Origin: Oscillospiraceae bacterium
Lineage (GTDB): Bacteria; Bacillota; Clostridia; Oscillospirales; Oscillospiraceae
Length of the DNA stretch: 64,000 nucleotides
Direction: 5' to 3'
NCBI GenBank assembly: GCA_015067765.1
Contig: SVLV01000002.1
Coordinates: forward strand, 93,428 to 157,427
Shown: piece after piece, positions 41,715-51,216 of the stretch
Position numbering within the stretch: position 1 is the stretch's first letter
How the letters are laid out: every line of letters begins with the position of its first letter
The notes under the pieces: generated by a model
Databases searched by the model: none
The model's input: the letters and a program-made list of their open reading frames with translations, nothing else
Told to the model about the DNA's origin: nothing
Position numbers and translations under genes: made by a program

Positions 41715-43280
41715 ATGAAAACTTATGGTCTGGAAAAGCTGGGGCTGATCAATATGACTGCAGTGTATCGCAATCTGACACCCGCTCAGTTGACCGAGCA
41801 TGCTCTGCGCCGTGGAGAGGGAACTCTGTCTAATACCGGTGCACTGGTGGTTAAAACCGGTAAATACACCGGCCGCAGCGCCAATGATAAGTTTATCGTG
41901 GATACGCCTGCTGTGCATGATGACATTGCCTGGGGTAAGGTCAATCGCCCCATCGAAAAGTGCAAATATGAGGCAATCCGCTCCAAGGTAATTGCCTATC
42001 TGCAGGGAAAAGAAATCTTTATTTTTGATGGCTTTGCCGGTGCAGATCCCAAGTACACCCAAAGATTCCGTATTGTTAATGAGCTGGCCAGCCAGAATCT
42101 GTTCATCCGTCAGTTGCTGCGCCGTCCTACGGAGGAGCAACTGGAGAGCTTCGAGGCAGATTATACCATCATTGCTGCCCCCGGCTTCAAGTGCATCCCC
42201 GAGATTGACGGGACTCGTTCTGAGGCTGCTATTCTGGTGGACTACGAGGCACGCGAGGTGGTGATCTGCGGCACTCAGTATGCCGGTGAGATCAAAAAGT
42301 CGGTATTCTCTGTCATGAACTATGTGCTCCCCAAGATGGGCGTATTCCCCATGCACTGTTCCGCCAACGTTGGCAAGGACGGAGATGCTGCCGTATTCTT
42401 TGGCCTGTCCGGTACCGGTAAGACCACCTTGTCTGCTGATCCCGACCGTATGCTGATTGGCGACGATGAGCATGGCTGGGCGGACGATTCCGTGTTTAAC
42501 TTTGAGGGCGGTTGCTATGCTAAGTGCATCAACCTGTCCGAGGAGAAGGAGCCTGATATCTACCGCGCCATCAAGTTTGGCGCTCTGGTGGAAAATGTTG
42601 TCATGGATCCTGAGACCCGTGAGTTTGACTTTGACGACGATTCTCTGGCAGAAAACTCCCGCGTTGGCTATCCCATCGAGTATATTGCCAATGCAGAGTT
42701 GTCCGGTATGTCCAGCAGTGTGCCCAAGACGGTGGTGTTCCTGACGGCAGACGCCTACGGTGTGCTGCCCCCCATCTCCAAGCTGGATAAGAACCAGGCT
42801 ATGTATTACTTCGTCTCCGGCTTTACCTCCAAGCTGGCAGGTACGGAGATCGGCATCACTGAGCCTGTACCCACTTTCTCCACCTGCTTTGGTGAGCCCT
42901 TCCTGCCTCTGGATCCCTCTGTCTATGCTGCCATGCTGGCAGATAAGGTTGAGAAGGCCGATGCCAATGTGTATCTGGTCAATACCGGCTGGAATGGCAC
43001 CGGTAAGCGCATGAAGCTCAGCTATACCCGCGCCATGATCACCGCAGCACTGAACGGTCAACTGGAGCAGGCTGAGTTTGTGACGGATCCCTATTTCGGG
43101 GTTGCTGTGCCCACCAGCTGCGAGGGTGTGCCTGCCGATTTGCTGATCCCTGCCAACACCTGGGAGGACAAGGCTGCCTATGCGCAGAAAGCTCAGGAGC
43201 TGGCCAAGAGCTTTGTGGAGAACTTCAAAAAGTATACGCATATGAGTGCCGAAGTTGTGGCCGCAGGCCCGAAGGCATAA
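41715..43280 (+). CDS. pckA: Phosphoenolpyruvate carboxykinase (ATP)
   Basis: 521 residues. P-loop kinase-1a GLSGTGKTTLS, kinase-2 DDEHGW, and FPMHCSANVG are ATP-PEPCK signatures. Interconverts oxaloacetate + ATP and PEP + CO2; in anaerobes it often runs toward oxaloacetate formation. ATG 41715 follows ATAGGAGGTATTGAT. Own promoter and terminator on either side. Confidence 0.97.
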   Translation: MKTYGLEKLGLINMTAVYRNLTPAQLTEHALRRGEGTLSNTGALVVKTGKYTGRSANDKFIVDTPAVHDDIAWGKVNRPIEKCKYEAIRSKVIAYLQGKEIFIFDGFAGADPKYTQRFRIVNELASQNLFIRQLLRRPTEEQLESFEADYTIIAAPGFKCIPEIDGTRSEAAILVDYEAREVVICGTQYAGEIKKSVFSVMNYVLPKMGVFPMHCSANVGKDGDAAVFFGLSGTGKTTLSADPDRMLIGDDEHGWADDSVFNFEGGCYAKCINLSEEKEPDIYRAIKFGALVENVVMDPETREFDFDDDSLAENSRVGYPIEYIANAELSGMSSSVPKTVVFLTADAYGVLPPISKLDKNQAMYYFVSGFTSKLAGTEIGITEPVPTFSTCFGEPFLPLDPSVYAAMLADKVEKADANVYLVNTGWNGTGKRMKLSYTRAMITAALNGQLEQAEFVTDPYFGVAVPTSCEGVPADLLIPANTWEDKAAYAQKAQELAKSFVENFKKYTHMSAEVVAAGPKA

Positions 43281-43294
43281 CCCATATCACAATG

Positions 43295-43331
43295 AAAGCG
43301 GTGAGATACCAGGTATCTCACCGCTTTTTTA
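43295..43331 (+). terminator. Terminator after pckA
   Basis: 16-bp stem 43295-43310 / 43312-43327, T-run to 43330. Confidence 0.9.
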
Positions 43332-43340
43332 TGGACCGGT

Positions 43341-43375
43341 AAAAAGGAAGGAGTATCTGAGAGATACTCCTTCCT
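43341..43375 (-). terminator. Terminator of the threonine-aldolase gene
   Basis: Minus-strand 14-bp stem (43362-43375 with 43345-43358) followed by five U (43341-43345). Confidence 0.88.
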
Positions 43376-43384
43376 ACGTGAGAT

Positions 43385-44425
43385 TTACTTTTTCAGTGCA
43401 TGAACGGCTGCGCGCAGAGCATCCACGTTCTCCTGGGTGGTAGCCCAGCTTGCGCAGAAACGGACACCGGAATGGGTAGGATCCGTGCGCTCCCAATACT
43501 CGTAACCAAACTCCTTGCCGATGATCTCCAGCTCGGCATCCGGCATAATGGGATACTGCTGGTTGGTATCGCTCTCAAAGAGCATTTGATAGCCGGCAGA
43601 TACGAAGATATCACGGATCTGATAGGCCATCTCGTTGGCATGGCGGGCAATCTTGAAATACAGATCATCGGTAAACAGGGTATCGAACTGTACGCCCAGC
43701 AGACGGCCCTTAGCCAGCATACCGCCGCGCTGCTTCATAAAGCAGCGGAAATCCTTCTTGAGGGCAGGATTCATGATGACGACTGCCTCACCAAACAGAG
43801 CGCCGACCTTCGTGCCGCCGATGTAGAAGATATCACACAGGCGAGCCAGCTCGGGCAGCGTCATCTCGGAACTGTCGGCGGTCAGACCGTAACCCAGACG
43901 GGCGCCATCCACAAACAGGGGGAGCTCGTACTTGCGGCAGATTTCATACATGGCGGTGAGCTCTTCCTTGGTATAGAGGGTGCCGCCCTCCGTGGGATGG
44001 GAGATATACACCATGCCGGGCTGAACAATATGCTCAGAGGACTCATCATATTTCTGCCACTTCACATATTCCTCCACCTGCTGTGCGGTGATCTTACCGT
44101 TGTCAGAGGGGAGGGTGATGACCTTGTGGCCGGTGGATTCAATGGCGCCGGTCTCATGGCAGTTGATGTGACCGCTGACAGCGCTGAGGACGCCCTGATA
44201 AGGACGCAGTACGGAGGCGATTACCGTAGTATTGGTCTGGGTACCACCCACCAGGAAATGAACATCCGCATCGGGAGCCTGGCAGGCAGCACGAATCTTT
44301 TCGCGGGCAGTATCGCAATAGGGATCACATCCATAGCCGACAGACTGGTCCATATTGGTTTCCATCAGACGCTGCATAATAGCAGGATGGGCGCCCTCCA
44401 AATAATCACTGTTGAAGAAAATCAT
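43385..44425 (-). CDS. Threonine-aldolase family PLP enzyme (low-specificity)
   Basis: 346 residues. PLP Lys in YIGGTKVGALFGE, D in PLFVDGARLGYG, and GGTQTNTTVI at the phosphate site: the beta-eliminating-lyase/threonine aldolase fold. Would split L-threonine or allo-threonine to glycine and acetaldehyde, or act on related beta-hydroxy amino acids. SD GGAG; divergent from srtB. Confidence 0.87.
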   Translation of the reverse strand: MIFFNSDYLEGAHPAIMQRLMETNMDQSVGYGCDPYCDTAREKIRAACQAPDADVHFLVGGTQTNTTVIASVLRPYQGVLSAVSGHINCHETGAIESTGHKVITLPSDNGKITAQQVEEYVKWQKYDESSEHIVQPGMVYISHPTEGGTLYTKEELTAMYEICRKYELPLFVDGARLGYGLTADSSEMTLPELARLCDIFYIGGTKVGALFGEAVVIMNPALKKDFRCFMKQRGGMLAKGRLLGVQFDTLFTDDLYFKIARHANEMAYQIRDIFVSAGYQMLFESDTNQQYPIMPDAELEIIGKEFGYEYWERTDPTHSGVRFCASWATTQENVDALRAAVHALKK

Positions 44426-44529
44426 GGGATTTGACTCCTTTCAAGTTTTCTTCATTTTACCCGAAATATCGTCTTAAGTAAAGGGGAATCTTACAAGGGA
44501 ATATAAAGATTTTTACTTCAGTATGATGC

Positions 44530-44558
44530 TTGCAATCCGGTGGGGAAGGGGGTATAAT
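44530..44558 (+). promoter_or_regulatory. SigmaA promoter of srtB
   Basis: TTGCAA (44530-44535), 17-bp spacer, TATAAT (44553-44558). The start site near 44565 makes the ATG at 44567 unlikely and supports 44585. Confidence 0.75.
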
Positions 44559-44584
44559 GATATATTATGGTTAAGGAGCACCGC

Positions 44585-45340
44585 ATGAAAAAAGTAGTGT
44601 ACTATCTCTTGTTGGTGGTTTTTATCGGAGTGTTCGCATTCTCTGCCTGGCAGATCGTTGATTATATGCTGGAAAAGAAGGAGAGCACGGATTCCACCGA
44701 TCAGGCGCTGGAATTTGTTCAAGTGCCTGACATCCCCGAAAATCAACCTGAACAGGACAAAGAAAATTTTGAACCGGAACGTATCAAAGTCGATTTTGAT
44801 GCCCTGACAAAGCTGAATGATGATGTAGTTGCCTGGATCTATGGCGCTTACACACACCTGAATTATCCCATTGTTCAGGGCGACGACAACGATTATTATC
44901 TCTACCGTCTGCTGGATGGCAGTTCCAACAGCAACGGTACTCTCTTTATGGATTACCGGAATGACGGTGGTTTTACCAATCAGAACACCTTGATTTACGG
45001 ACACAATATGAAGTCCGGAAATATGTTTGGGCGTCTGGAGGATTATAAAGATCCCAATTATTATAAAGAACACCCCTATCTGTATCTGATGACCCCCCAG
45101 CAGGACTACCGCTTGGAACTGTTTGCCGGCTTTGTCTGCGATCACGATGCAGATGTCTATAGCTTTGAACTGTCACAGGACTATCTGGCCTCCTGTATGC
45201 GCCGCTCTACCTTCACCGCGCATGTGGAGCTGCCTGCTCCCGACGATAAGATTGTTACCCTGTCTACCTGCAGTTATGAATATGAGGATGCCCGCTATGT
45301 TGTGATGGGCACGCTGACCCCCATTGATAAGCTGGCATAA
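44585..45340 (+). CDS. srtB: Class B sortase
   Basis: 251 residues: N-terminal signal-anchor helix (about 3-22), then the sortase barrel with H140 (IYGHNM), C229 (TLSTCSYE) and R237 (EDARYVV). Anchors proteins to peptidoglycan or builds pili by transpeptidation. AAGGAG precedes ATG 44585. No substrate with an LPXTG/NPQTN-type motif lies in this window. Clostridial SrtB often recognises (S/P)PXTG. Confidence 0.93.
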   Translation: MKKVVYYLLLVVFIGVFAFSAWQIVDYMLEKKESTDSTDQALEFVQVPDIPENQPEQDKENFEPERIKVDFDALTKLNDDVVAWIYGAYTHLNYPIVQGDDNDYYLYRLLDGSSNSNGTLFMDYRNDGGFTNQNTLIYGHNMKSGNMFGRLEDYKDPNYYKEHPYLYLMTPQQDYRLELFAGFVCDHDADVYSFELSQDYLASCMRRSTFTAHVELPAPDDKIVTLSTCSYEYEDARYVVMGTLTPIDKLA

Positions 45341-45389
45341 AGGTAGAACTGCTTTGAAAGAAGATTACAAACCGCAGAGGAAATAGATT

Positions 45390-45968
45390 ATGGCAACAAA
45401 GAGAGATACTGCCTCCGATATTATTACGATCCCTAATATTTTGTCCTTTATCCGTCTCTGCCTCGTTCCGCTGATCGTTTGGTTGTACTGCGGGAAAGAG
45501 GATTATACCTGGGCGGGTATCATGCTGATCATTTCCGGAATAACGGATATTGTAGACGGATTCCTGGCACGACGATTCAATTGGATCAGTGATTTTGGCA
45601 AGATTTTGGATCCTATTGCAGATAAGTTGACACAGGCTGCTATGCTGATCTGCCTGATTCTGCGGTATCCTCTGATACTGGTTCCTTTTGGTCTGATGTT
45701 TGTGAAAGAACTCTTTATGACGGTCAGCGGGTTGCTTGTAATTAAGAGGACCGGCGATGTATATAGTGCCCGCTGGCACGGGAAAGTGGCAACGTGTCTG
45801 CTCTATTTCATGATGATCCTGCATGTGTTTTGGACGGATATTCCGGAAATCTGGTCCAATCTTACGATTATCGCCTGCGCGGTGATGATTGCCGTGTCCT
45901 TCTGGCAGTATGGAAAGGACAATATCAAGATCCTGCAGCAGCACGAAAAAAATAAGAATAATCAGTAA
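45390..45968 (+). CDS. pgsA: CDP-alcohol phosphatidyltransferase (PgsA-like)
   Basis: 192 residues, about six membrane helices, with the catalytic motif DGFLARRFNWISDFGKILDP-x-x-D (D-G-x2-A-R-x8-G-x3-D-x3-D, about 57-79). Most likely CDP-diacylglycerol-glycerol-3-phosphate phosphatidyltransferase; a cardiolipin synthase-type use is possible. Follows srtB by 49 bp. Confidence 0.85.
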   Translation: MATKRDTASDIITIPNILSFIRLCLVPLIVWLYCGKEDYTWAGIMLIISGITDIVDGFLARRFNWISDFGKILDPIADKLTQAAMLICLILRYPLILVPFGLMFVKELFMTVSGLLVIKRTGDVYSARWHGKVATCLLYFMMILHVFWTDIPEIWSNLTIIACAVMIAVSFWQYGKDNIKILQQHEKNKNNQ

Positions 45969-45973
45969 AAAGA

Positions 45974-46009
45974 AAAAGAGGATGTCATCCGGGGATGACA
46001 TCCTCTTTT
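45974..46009. terminator. Bidirectional terminator between pgsA and hscC
   Basis: 17-bp stem 45974-45990 / 45993-46009 with A/T runs on both flanks. Confidence 0.9.
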
Positions 46010-46021
46010 CGTATGCTGATA

Positions 46022-47710
46022 TCAGATTCCAAATTCAATGGTATCCAGCAGTTTGGTGAGTGCCTTGCGTTCCCGTTCAATTTCAGTCCGATCCTGTTGG
46101 GAGAGAACGCGTTCGAAAGCCATGATTGCCTGATCGATCGTTTGGCGATGGCTGGGATCCGCCTCCTCATAGAGTCTTTCCGCCCGCAGCAGCTGCAGTC
46201 TGTTTTCCTCATCATCGCGGGGATTCTGCTTCAGATATTGCAGCTGTTCCATGCGCTGTGCGGCTTCCTCGTCGCTAAGACGGTTCTGCTGGTTCTGGAT
46301 GATCACCTTTCTGCGGACATTGGTGGAGTGGACGCGCACATCCACCTCCAGCAGTGCATTGACGTCATAGGTGTAAGTGATATCCACCGCCTCACTGCCC
46401 TTTGGACCGGGAGGGACCGGAAGGGACAGCTCACCCAGGAGGAGATTGTTGGAGGCAAGTCGGCTCTCCCCCTGCAGAATCTTCACATTCACCCGGGTTT
46501 GGTTATCGTGCGCAGTCCAGACCGTTTGTGTACGGCTGACGGGGATCGTCGTGTTGCGCTGAATGATGGGCAGATAATGGCCGCCCTCCTCAAAGAGCCC
46601 GTTATTGGCCATTACCTCTGTACCCAGTGTAAAGGGACACACATCCGTTAGGATGACCTCCCGGATCTCCTCGCGCCGCTCTTTCATGGCGCACTGTAAC
46701 GCGGCACCCAGGGCAACCGCCTCATCGGGATCAACAGGGGAGGCGGGAATCCGGCCAAACAGACGGGTCACAAAGCGGCGCACGATGGGAAGCCGTGTGG
46801 CACCGCCGATGAGAATGATCTGATCGATATCGCCGATCTTGACGCCGGCATCCCGCAGGCTGCGCTCAATGGGGCGACGTAATTTTTCCAGCAGGGGAGA
46901 GCAGGCCTTCTCGTAAGCCGCTAAGGTGATGGTTTGCTCCACCAACTGCCCATCAATGGTGCAGGCCATAATGACTTCGCTGCTTTGAGAGAAGGCGCAT
47001 TTGGCAGCCTCTGCCGACAGATAAACCGCTCCTGCAGTACGCAGATCCAGGCTCTCCGGAGCGATGGCGGCCTTTTCCAGGAACATGTTGGCCAGCAGCG
47101 CCGTGAAGTCCTCACCACCGATAAAATTGTCGCCTGCAATGGCATGGACTTCCATAATGGGGCCGATCAGTTCCAGAATAGACACGTCGAATGTGCCGCC
47201 ACCCAGATCAAATACCAAATACCGTGCATCCTTGCCGTGCTGATCCATGCCGCAGGCGATAGCGGCCGCCGTAGGCTCGCTGATAACCCGGCTGACAGTA
47301 AGCCCGGCCAACTCACCGGCGCGCTTGGTGGCCTTGCGCTGGTGGTCATTAAAATAGGCGGGTACACTGATGATAGCCTCGGTAATCTCCTGATGCAGGT
47401 AGGTCTCTGCGTCTTCTTTCAGACTGCACAGAACAAGACTGGACAGCTCTTCTGCACGGAATTTCTTGCCGGAGAGCACATATTCCCGGTCAGTGCCCAT
47501 GCTTCGCTTAAAGACCGATGCCGTTTCCAAAGGGTGGAGAATCCCCCGTTCCTTGGCGGTTTCTCCGACATATACGGTTCCTTGATCATCTACACTGACA
47601 ACGGACGGTGTCAGATGTTTGCCCAACCGGTTTGGGATAACAACCGCCTGCCCATTCTCGAAACAGGCTGCCAGACTATTGGTTGTACCAAGATCAATGC
47701 CAATGATCAT
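46022..47710 (-). CDS. hscC: Hsp70-family chaperone, HscC-like
   Basis: 562 residues, shorter than DnaK (about 610-640). ATPase domain: IGIDLGTTNSLAA, FDLGGGTFDVS, IGGATRLPIV; then a short substrate-binding domain and a truncated lid. This matches HscC, a specialised Hsp70. It lies 4 bp after a giant J-domain/TPR protein, which should be its co-chaperone. ATG 47710. Clients unknown. Confidence 0.9.
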   Translation of the reverse strand: MIIGIDLGTTNSLAACFENGQAVVIPNRLGKHLTPSVVSVDDQGTVYVGETAKERGILHPLETASVFKRSMGTDREYVLSGKKFRAEELSSLVLCSLKEDAETYLHQEITEAIISVPAYFNDHQRKATKRAGELAGLTVSRVISEPTAAAIACGMDQHGKDARYLVFDLGGGTFDVSILELIGPIMEVHAIAGDNFIGGEDFTALLANMFLEKAAIAPESLDLRTAGAVYLSAEAAKCAFSQSSEVIMACTIDGQLVEQTITLAAYEKACSPLLEKLRRPIERSLRDAGVKIGDIDQIILIGGATRLPIVRRFVTRLFGRIPASPVDPDEAVALGAALQCAMKERREEIREVILTDVCPFTLGTEVMANNGLFEEGGHYLPIIQRNTTIPVSRTQTVWTAHDNQTRVNVKILQGESRLASNNLLLGELSLPVPPGPKGSEAVDITYTYDVNALLEVDVRVHSTNVRRKVIIQNQQNRLSDEEAAQRMEQLQYLKQNPRDDEENRLQLLRAERLYEEADPSHRQTIDQAIMAFERVLSQQDRTEIERERKALTKLLDTIEFGI

Positions 47711-47713
47711 GCG

Positions 47714-50700
47714 TTAAACTCCTTTTCTTTGAACCCGGCGCAGTCCGGCAATGAAATCCATCTCATCCGGCCATTTTTCTATGCCGGCCCGATAGATCTC
47801 AGCTGCCCGCTCAAAGTTGCCGAGGACCTCCTCCATGAAGCCCTCAAAGGCATCCGCGTCCTTACAGGAGCCGTAGGCACACTCCTCACACAGAGGCATA
47901 CTGCGTACCCGGGCCAATTCTGCGCGGGCCTCCGCATCATGACCCAAAACGGCCAATACAAAGCTGCGGCGGCCACGATAGAGGGTCTCCAGCCGCGGAT
48001 GGTCCGCCAAAATCCGATCCAGCTTTTCCAATGTTTGCTGTGCATAGCGGCGGGACAAAAGCTTGTCACCGGACCACCAGAACTGCTGAGACAAATTCAT
48101 CAGTGCATGGGTATTTTCCTTCTGCTGCTCTGCACGGGCAGTCCAGATGGGGATCTCGCTGGCATAGTCACCATCCCAGTCGCAGAAATACACCTGAAGA
48201 TCCTGTTGGTCCCTGTTGTTGAGATGCTTGCTGGATTTCTTCATAAGCTTGCGGGCCTCTTCGATCTTGCCAGTGAAGAGAAGCAAGGTGATCTCCGCCC
48301 GCAGACAGCCGGAAGCCTTTCGCTGGCTGCGATTCCACCTCTTGATTTCAGCAGCAGCTTCCTGCCACAGGCCAAACTGGAAGTAGATATCAAATGCCAG
48401 GGAATGATCCCATTTCCAGCCATGCTTTTGGGAAAGTTCCTCCAGAGCGGAGATTGCCTGGAAGGGACGCTGCAGCCGACGCAGGTGACGGACCTTGCGC
48501 ATATAGTAGCGCTCAAACTGACCTTCGCCGCGTTCCTCCAGAATGGAGATCAGCCGATCGATTTGGGTGAGGGCATCCTCGTATCGACCGGAGGCCTCAT
48601 AAATCAGTCCCAAACCGCCATAACCATCAATGTCAGTAGGGAAGAGCTCCTGCATGCGCAGGAAGAACTGTTCGCCTTTGGTCCAATCCATCAGAAAACG
48701 GCAGCAGGTCCCGGCATAGAAGAGATTGACATCACTTTCCTCGTGCTGCAGCAGAACCTCATAATAGTGCAGAGATTTGGCCGCATTTTTGCTGAGATTC
48801 TTGTAATACAGTTCTGCCAGATTCCGTTCTACGCTGAGATTATGGGGATAAGTCTCCAGCTGATGGTACAATTCCAGAGCAGCTTCGGTCTCGCCGCCCT
48901 GTTTCAGGATCCATGCCTTATAGTCCAGACAATCCAGATCCTCCTTGTCCAGCGCAAGACCCTTGTTCAAAAGTGCAATCAGCTCAGCGCGCTCCTCTGC
49001 AACGGCCACATCCCGCTTGAGCAGAAGGGCGATGCGCATATACACCTGAGAGCCCCAGGACAGTTCCTCACCGTGCTCCATACGGTCAGCAATTGCCTGA
49101 TACTGCTCCAAAGCAGATTCCTCGTTCTTCTCTTCGTGCTCTGTCAATTGTGCATAGCACCACAGGACGGAAAGCTCATCGGTGATTTGGTTTTCCTTCA
49201 GGAAATCCAGGATTTTATGGACTTCCTCCCAAACATCGTTGCGCAGTAGAATGCGCATTTTCAGCACATACACGCCCAGATCACCGCGTTCCAGTTCCAG
49301 TGCACGGTTGATGGCATAAAACGCATCCTGATCCCTGCGCATCTCATAGAGCGTCTGTGCCATGAGATAATAACCGTGATAGGCGTTCGGCAGCACCTCG
49401 GTCAAGTGTTCCAAAAGGGAAAGTGCCCGCGGGTAGTTGTTCAAGGAGAAATAGAGATGGGCAATGCGTGTAAGAAGCTCCGCGTCATCCGGAGAGAGGG
49501 TATTGGCCTGCTCAAACTTTTCCACAGCCTCCTCACGGCGGCCCAACATCATCAGGCAGCCGCCCTGCGTCTGCAGGAACTCCGGCAGGCGCTGCAGATG
49601 CTTCTTGTCATCTCCCTCACAATCGGCGGGAAGTGCGCGCAGCAGCTGCTCCAGAATCTGCATCTCCTCCAGGGTTTTCTGCCAATCATCTGCAGCATAT
49701 GCAACCTTTGAGGCAAACAGGTGGTAGTCATAGGGAGTATGGTCTTCGGGATGCAACTGAGCGAGGATCTGAGCGGCTTTCTCCGGCTGCTCGTTCTGCA
49801 AATAGCACCAGCCCAACTGACGGCGGGTCTCGGCATCATCGGGATATTCCTGAAGCTGTGCTTCCCACTGTGCAATCAGCATATCATTGATGGCGTTGAT
49901 TTTCTCGTTCAAGTGGTGCAGCTCTTTTTGATCACCGCCGGCCTCATGCATCAAATCGAAAATGATATCTTTGGCAGCATCATGCTGGCCCAGTTCGGTC
50001 AGCGCATCCGCAAGGGCAAGGTTGGCCTGCCTGCGATAGCTGTGGTGCGGCAGATCCAGAATGTGGCGTGCCAGCTGCTCGGCCTGTGCCCAATCTTTTT
50101 GACGCATGCATTCCGCCAGCCAGGAGACATTCAACAGGGGATCATCCGGAAACTGCTCCGCTAACCGGTGCAGCTTTTCAGCAGCTTCCGTTTCCTTTCC
50201 CTGATCAAACAGCAGCCGGCAGTACAGGAATTCACCGTAAGGATGCTGCTCAGGAAGGGTGTCCATCTGCGCCAGGTGATCGGCCAATTCCTGGCCGGAA
50301 AGATTGCTGGCCCGAAAATACAGACGACGGAAATCATCGCAGGCCTGTCCATTTCGGCCGGGAGTAAACAGGTGATAGGGGAGGTTATCGGGCAGGCGGA
50401 TCCCCTCCAATACGGCATAGTCCACAAAGTTCCGGGGATATGTCTCGTACAGTTCGCGGTATTTGCTGCTCCAGGAGAAGGCAGCATCCAACACCTGCCA
50501 CACATTCTGCGGCAGGAAGAAGTTCTCCATTAAGAATTTCAGCAAGGCATCTTCTGCCTGTGCGCGCATATCGATGGCAACACAGACATCACTTTGCAGG
50601 AGGGCCTCCCACTGGGACGGATCGATGCGCGCAGGGAAGTCATCATAGAGCGCCCGCAGCTGTGCGGTCCATTGACCCAGGGGAGAGTCGTCAACGGAAA

Positions 50701-50872
50701 CTCCGTCGACCGGTACATCCGCCAAAGTGAGGGCCTCTTCGTAAGCAGCGCGCAGCGCCATAAACGCATCCGGATGCTCCTCCGGATGAACGGAACGAAG
50801 TCTATCGCGGTAAGCAGCGGTGATCGCGGCTTTGTCATTAGTAGGGGAGATCCCCAATAATGTCCAATCCAT
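47714..50872 (-). CDS. J-domain/TPR co-chaperone-like protein
   Basis: 1052 residues. An N-terminal J-like domain (about 1-50, LLGISPTNDKAAITAAYRDR, then FMALRAAYEEAL) has H29-P30-E31 where the essential HPD normally sits; an HPD at 33-35 is off position. The rest is almost all TPR-like helical repeats (about 190-1040), suited to binding many partners. The gene is first in a two-gene operon with hscC. No signal peptide or membrane helix. ATG 50872 with AAAGGAG overlapped by a palindrome. Function unknown. Confidence 0.85.
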   Translation of the reverse strand: MDWTLLGISPTNDKAAITAAYRDRLRSVHPEEHPDAFMALRAAYEEALTLADVPVDGVSVDDSPLGQWTAQLRALYDDFPARIDPSQWEALLQSDVCVAIDMRAQAEDALLKFLMENFFLPQNVWQVLDAAFSWSSKYRELYETYPRNFVDYAVLEGIRLPDNLPYHLFTPGRNGQACDDFRRLYFRASNLSGQELADHLAQMDTLPEQHPYGEFLYCRLLFDQGKETEAAEKLHRLAEQFPDDPLLNVSWLAECMRQKDWAQAEQLARHILDLPHHSYRRQANLALADALTELGQHDAAKDIIFDLMHEAGGDQKELHHLNEKINAINDMLIAQWEAQLQEYPDDAETRRQLGWCYLQNEQPEKAAQILAQLHPEDHTPYDYHLFASKVAYAADDWQKTLEEMQILEQLLRALPADCEGDDKKHLQRLPEFLQTQGGCLMMLGRREEAVEKFEQANTLSPDDAELLTRIAHLYFSLNNYPRALSLLEHLTEVLPNAYHGYYLMAQTLYEMRRDQDAFYAINRALELERGDLGVYVLKMRILLRNDVWEEVHKILDFLKENQITDELSVLWCYAQLTEHEEKNEESALEQYQAIADRMEHGEELSWGSQVYMRIALLLKRDVAVAEERAELIALLNKGLALDKEDLDCLDYKAWILKQGGETEAALELYHQLETYPHNLSVERNLAELYYKNLSKNAAKSLHYYEVLLQHEESDVNLFYAGTCCRFLMDWTKGEQFFLRMQELFPTDIDGYGGLGLIYEASGRYEDALTQIDRLISILEERGEGQFERYYMRKVRHLRRLQRPFQAISALEELSQKHGWKWDHSLAFDIYFQFGLWQEAAAEIKRWNRSQRKASGCLRAEITLLLFTGKIEEARKLMKKSSKHLNNRDQQDLQVYFCDWDGDYASEIPIWTARAEQQKENTHALMNLSQQFWWSGDKLLSRRYAQQTLEKLDRILADHPRLETLYRGRRSFVLAVLGHDAEARAELARVRSMPLCEECAYGSCKDADAFEGFMEEVLGNFERAAEIYRAGIEKWPDEMDFIAGLRRVQRKGV

Positions 50873-50881
50873 AATGACTCC

Positions 50882-50897
50882 TTTCTACCGGTAGAAA
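50882..50897. promoter_or_regulatory. Perfect 16-bp palindrome at the J-domain/hscC operon leader
   Basis: TTTCTACCGGTAGAAA (reads the same on both strands) abuts the SD AAAGGAG. Could be an operator or a hairpin hiding the SD. Confidence 0.5.
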
Positions 50898-50918
50898 ACA
50901 GCAATTTTGCTTAGCCGT

Positions 50919-50947
50919 ATTATAAACTTAATGGGAAGTATTGGCAA
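50919..50947 (-). promoter_or_regulatory. SigmaA promoter of the J-domain/hscC operon
   Basis: Minus strand TTGCCA (50947-50942), 17-bp spacer, TATAAT (50924-50919). Confidence 0.7.
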
Positions 50948-50950
50948 CAA

Positions 50951-50992
50951 AAATACAAAAAGGACTGAACGATTACTCGTTCAGTCCTTTTT
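50951..50992 (-). terminator. Terminator of tRNA-Arg
   Basis: 16-bp stem (50977-50992 with 50957-50972) then U-rich tail; stem begins at the last tRNA base. Confidence 0.9.
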
Positions 50993-51068
50993 GGCACGCC
51001 GTAAGAGATTCGAACTCCTGACCTTCTGGTCCGTAGCCAGACGCTCTATCCAGCTGAGCTAACGGCGC
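50992..51068 (-). tRNA. tRNA-Arg (anticodon ACG)
   Basis: 77 nt with encoded CCA (50994-50992). Acceptor GCGCCGT/ACGGCGT, anticodon stem TCTGG/CCAGA with loop CTACGGA giving ACG (read ICG), T-loop AGTTCGAATCT. Confidence 0.95.
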
Positions 51069-51090
51069 ATGTCTCACAGACAGCTTATTC

Positions 51091-51119
51091 ATACTAGCAC
51101 ATGACTCTACAAAATGCAA
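51091..51119 (-). promoter_or_regulatory. Probable promoter of tRNA-Arg
   Basis: Minus strand TTGCAT (51119-51114), 17-bp spacer, TAGTAT (51096-51091). Confidence 0.55.
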
Positions 51120-51156
51120 GTGTTTTTTTCGTATTTTCTAAAAATTTTTTTCTCGC

Positions 51157-51185
51157 TTGTCATCAATGCACATTTGTGCTATGGT
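51157..51185 (+). promoter_or_regulatory. Probable promoter of the DivIVA-like gene
   Basis: TTGTCA (51157-51162), 17-bp spacer, TATGGT (51180-51185), about 30 nt before the ATG. Confidence 0.55.
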
Positions 51186-51216
51186 ATCCATAATAGATAG
51201 ACATGGAGGGATATGC

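Noticed and set aside
46934..49249. 771-codon open frame on the plus strand
   Set aside because: Covers hscC and the J/TPR gene in antisense; no motifs, while both sense genes are clear.
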